A stretch of 7,243 nucleotides of DNA from Planctomycetota bacterium (GTDB lineage: Bacteria; Planctomycetota; Phycisphaerae; Sedimentisphaerales; SM23-30). Below, piece by piece: positions 6,358 to 7,243 of this stretch. The position numbers and the translations under genes are program-made. The stretch is from NCBI GenBank assembly GCA_029573975.1, contig JAKQBU010000322.1, forward strand, positions 1-7,243, in the 5' to 3' direction. Below the pieces are notes generated by a model. It was not told where the DNA came from, made no database searches, and saw nothing but the letters and a program-made list of their open reading frames with translations. Numbering within the stretch: the first letter of the stretch is position 1; each line of letters opens with the position of its first letter.

Positions 6358-7239
6358 TTACCGATATATACAAAATACCATATAACCAAATGGCGCAGCA
6401 ATCAGTACCGAATCCAGGGCGTCCAGCACGCCGCCGAACTCCGGGACCAGGTGGGCTGAATCTTTGCTGCCGGCATCCCGCTTCAGCATGGATTCCATCA
6501 AATCACCTAACTGTCCGGAAACGGACACCATAAATCCGAATATAACTCCTTCAACTACAGATATTATACCAGAAAAGGCGGAGAAAAGCGAAGCGACAAT
6601 TATGGCAAGGAGGATGCCGCCGGCGAGGCCTTCCCAGGTTTTGGCGGGGCTGATGGCTGGGACCCATTTGTGTTTTCCGAGGAAACGGCCGGTGAAGTAA
6701 GCGCCTATGTCAGCGGACTTTACGGTAGCCAGGAACATCAAAAGGGGGCCGGACTGGCCCCAGGCGGAGGCGGCTGAGGGATTGAGCAGGCGCAGGGCCA
6801 GGAGGAAGTACATGCCGAGACCTAAGTATATGGAAGAAAAGGAGATAACGCTCAGATGGGCGATGGTTCCGGCGGTTCCGCAGCGGCAGGCATGGGCCAT
6901 GGCGGCCAGAAAAATAAGCGCCAAAAGTATAGCAAAAGGTGAACAAAAAGCAGTAAAAGATGAGTAAAAGGGTATTAAAATGATGCAAAAAACGGTAAAA
7001 ATCATAAAGAAAATAGAGGTATTCAGGCCCTTGAGGGCGGCCAATTGGCGCAGTTCGAGACAGGCTGGGCCAGCCAAAAGGCAGGCGAGCAGAGCAAAGG
7101 GCAGACCGCGCAGGGAGGCGGGCAGGCAGTAATAATCCCGGGCGGCCAGCCAGCCCTCTCCGAGCAGCAGGGAAGCGAAGCCCACCGTTAGGAGGGAACC
7201 AAAAAAAATCCGCTTGCCAACTTTTGATTGTATTGCCAT
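6358..7239 (-). CDS. cdsA: Phosphatidate cytidylyltransferase (CDP-diacylglycerol synthase)
   Basis: CdsA converts phosphatidic acid and CTP to CDP-diacylglycerol in the inner membrane, the precursor of all common bacterial phospholipids. The 293-residue product is almost wholly hydrophobic, with many membrane segments, including a Phe-rich one near 76-97. The family core is visible: KSADIGAYFTGRFLGKH (174-190), SPAKTWEGLAGG (197-208), and the signature SMLKRDAGSKD (250-260) followed by GGVLDALDS (269-277). In E. coli-type enzymes the latter reads PGHGGxxDRxDS; here PEFGG and LDALDS lack the His and the Arg, while Asp and Ser are kept. ATG 7237-7239 is four bases from the edge, so its ribosome site is not visible and a start further upstream is possible. 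It leads the visible operon; uppS often precedes cdsA, but that is outside the window. Base composition of the N-terminal two-thirds differs from its neighbours. Confidence 0.94.
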   Translation of the reverse strand: MAIQSKVGKRIFFGSLLTVGFASLLLGEGWLAARDYYCLPASLRGLPFALLACLLAGPACLELRQLAALKGLNTSIFFMIFTVFCIILIPFYSSFTAFCSPFAILLALIFLAAMAHACRCGTAGTIAHLSVISFSSIYLGLGMYFLLALRLLNPSAASAWGQSGPLLMFLATVKSADIGAYFTGRFLGKHKWVPAISPAKTWEGLAGGILLAIIVASLFSAFSGIISVVEGVIFGFMVSVSGQLGDLMESMLKRDAGSKDSAHLVPEFGGVLDALDSVLIAAPFGYMVFCIYR

Positions 7240-7243
7240 TGTC

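Noticed and set aside
6905..7015. A-rich stretch with repeated gtaaaa-like words on the + strand
   Set aside because: It is the complement of Phe/Ile/Leu codons in a CdsA membrane helix; the words are irregular in spacing and are not a direct repeat array or iteron set.
1..7243. Mobile element, CRISPR array, defence island, tRNA or riboswitch
   Set aside because: No transposase, integrase, terminal repeat, spaced direct repeat, cloverleaf or long untranslated leader was seen; housekeeping genes occupy almost every base.

Overview
The window is a gene-dense piece of bacterial chromosome with moderate GC, slightly above half by eye. It holds no mobile element, CRISPR array, rRNA, tRNA or phage gene that I can see. 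Seven protein genes account for nearly every base. The left end carries the 3' part of carA on the + strand. The rest is one tightly packed minus-strand cluster that runs from the right edge in the order cdsA, phoH-like (ybeZ), 7TM-HD phosphodiesterase (pgpH/yqfF-like), ybeY, a CorC/CNNM-type CBS protein, recO, and a small zinc-ribbon membrane protein. It ends 12 bp from the convergent end of carA.

The minus-strand genes overlap or lie 2 to 48 nt apart, so they probably form one operon whose promoter lies beyond the right edge. The order phoH, pgpH, ybeY, CorC, recO resembles the widespread core block phoH-yqfF-ybeY-dgkA-cdd-era-recO. Here the CorC-like gene sits where dgkA, cdd and era often lie. 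The products cover phospholipid head-group activation (CdsA), RNA and ribosome maturation (PhoH-like, YbeY), probable cyclic-di-AMP breakdown (PgpH-like), ion transport or membrane homeostasis (CorC-like) and recombinational repair (RecO).

The host cannot be named from the sequence alone. The divergent but complete housekeeping proteins, a CdsA signature without the usual His and Arg, and a pgpH homologue without its extracellular domain suggest a less-studied phylum. The PVC group (Planctomycetes/Phycisphaerae and relatives) is one guess, held at low confidence.

I found no new defence or mobile system. The points most worth a second look are family-level deviations at functional positions: CarA with Val-Glu in place of the usual His-Gln after the catalytic Cys, YbeY with Asp as the presumed third metal ligand, the loss of the HDED sensor domain in the 7TM-HD protein, and the variant CdsA signature. 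In addition, strand composition reverses inside cdsA. Four or more genes use non-ATG starts.
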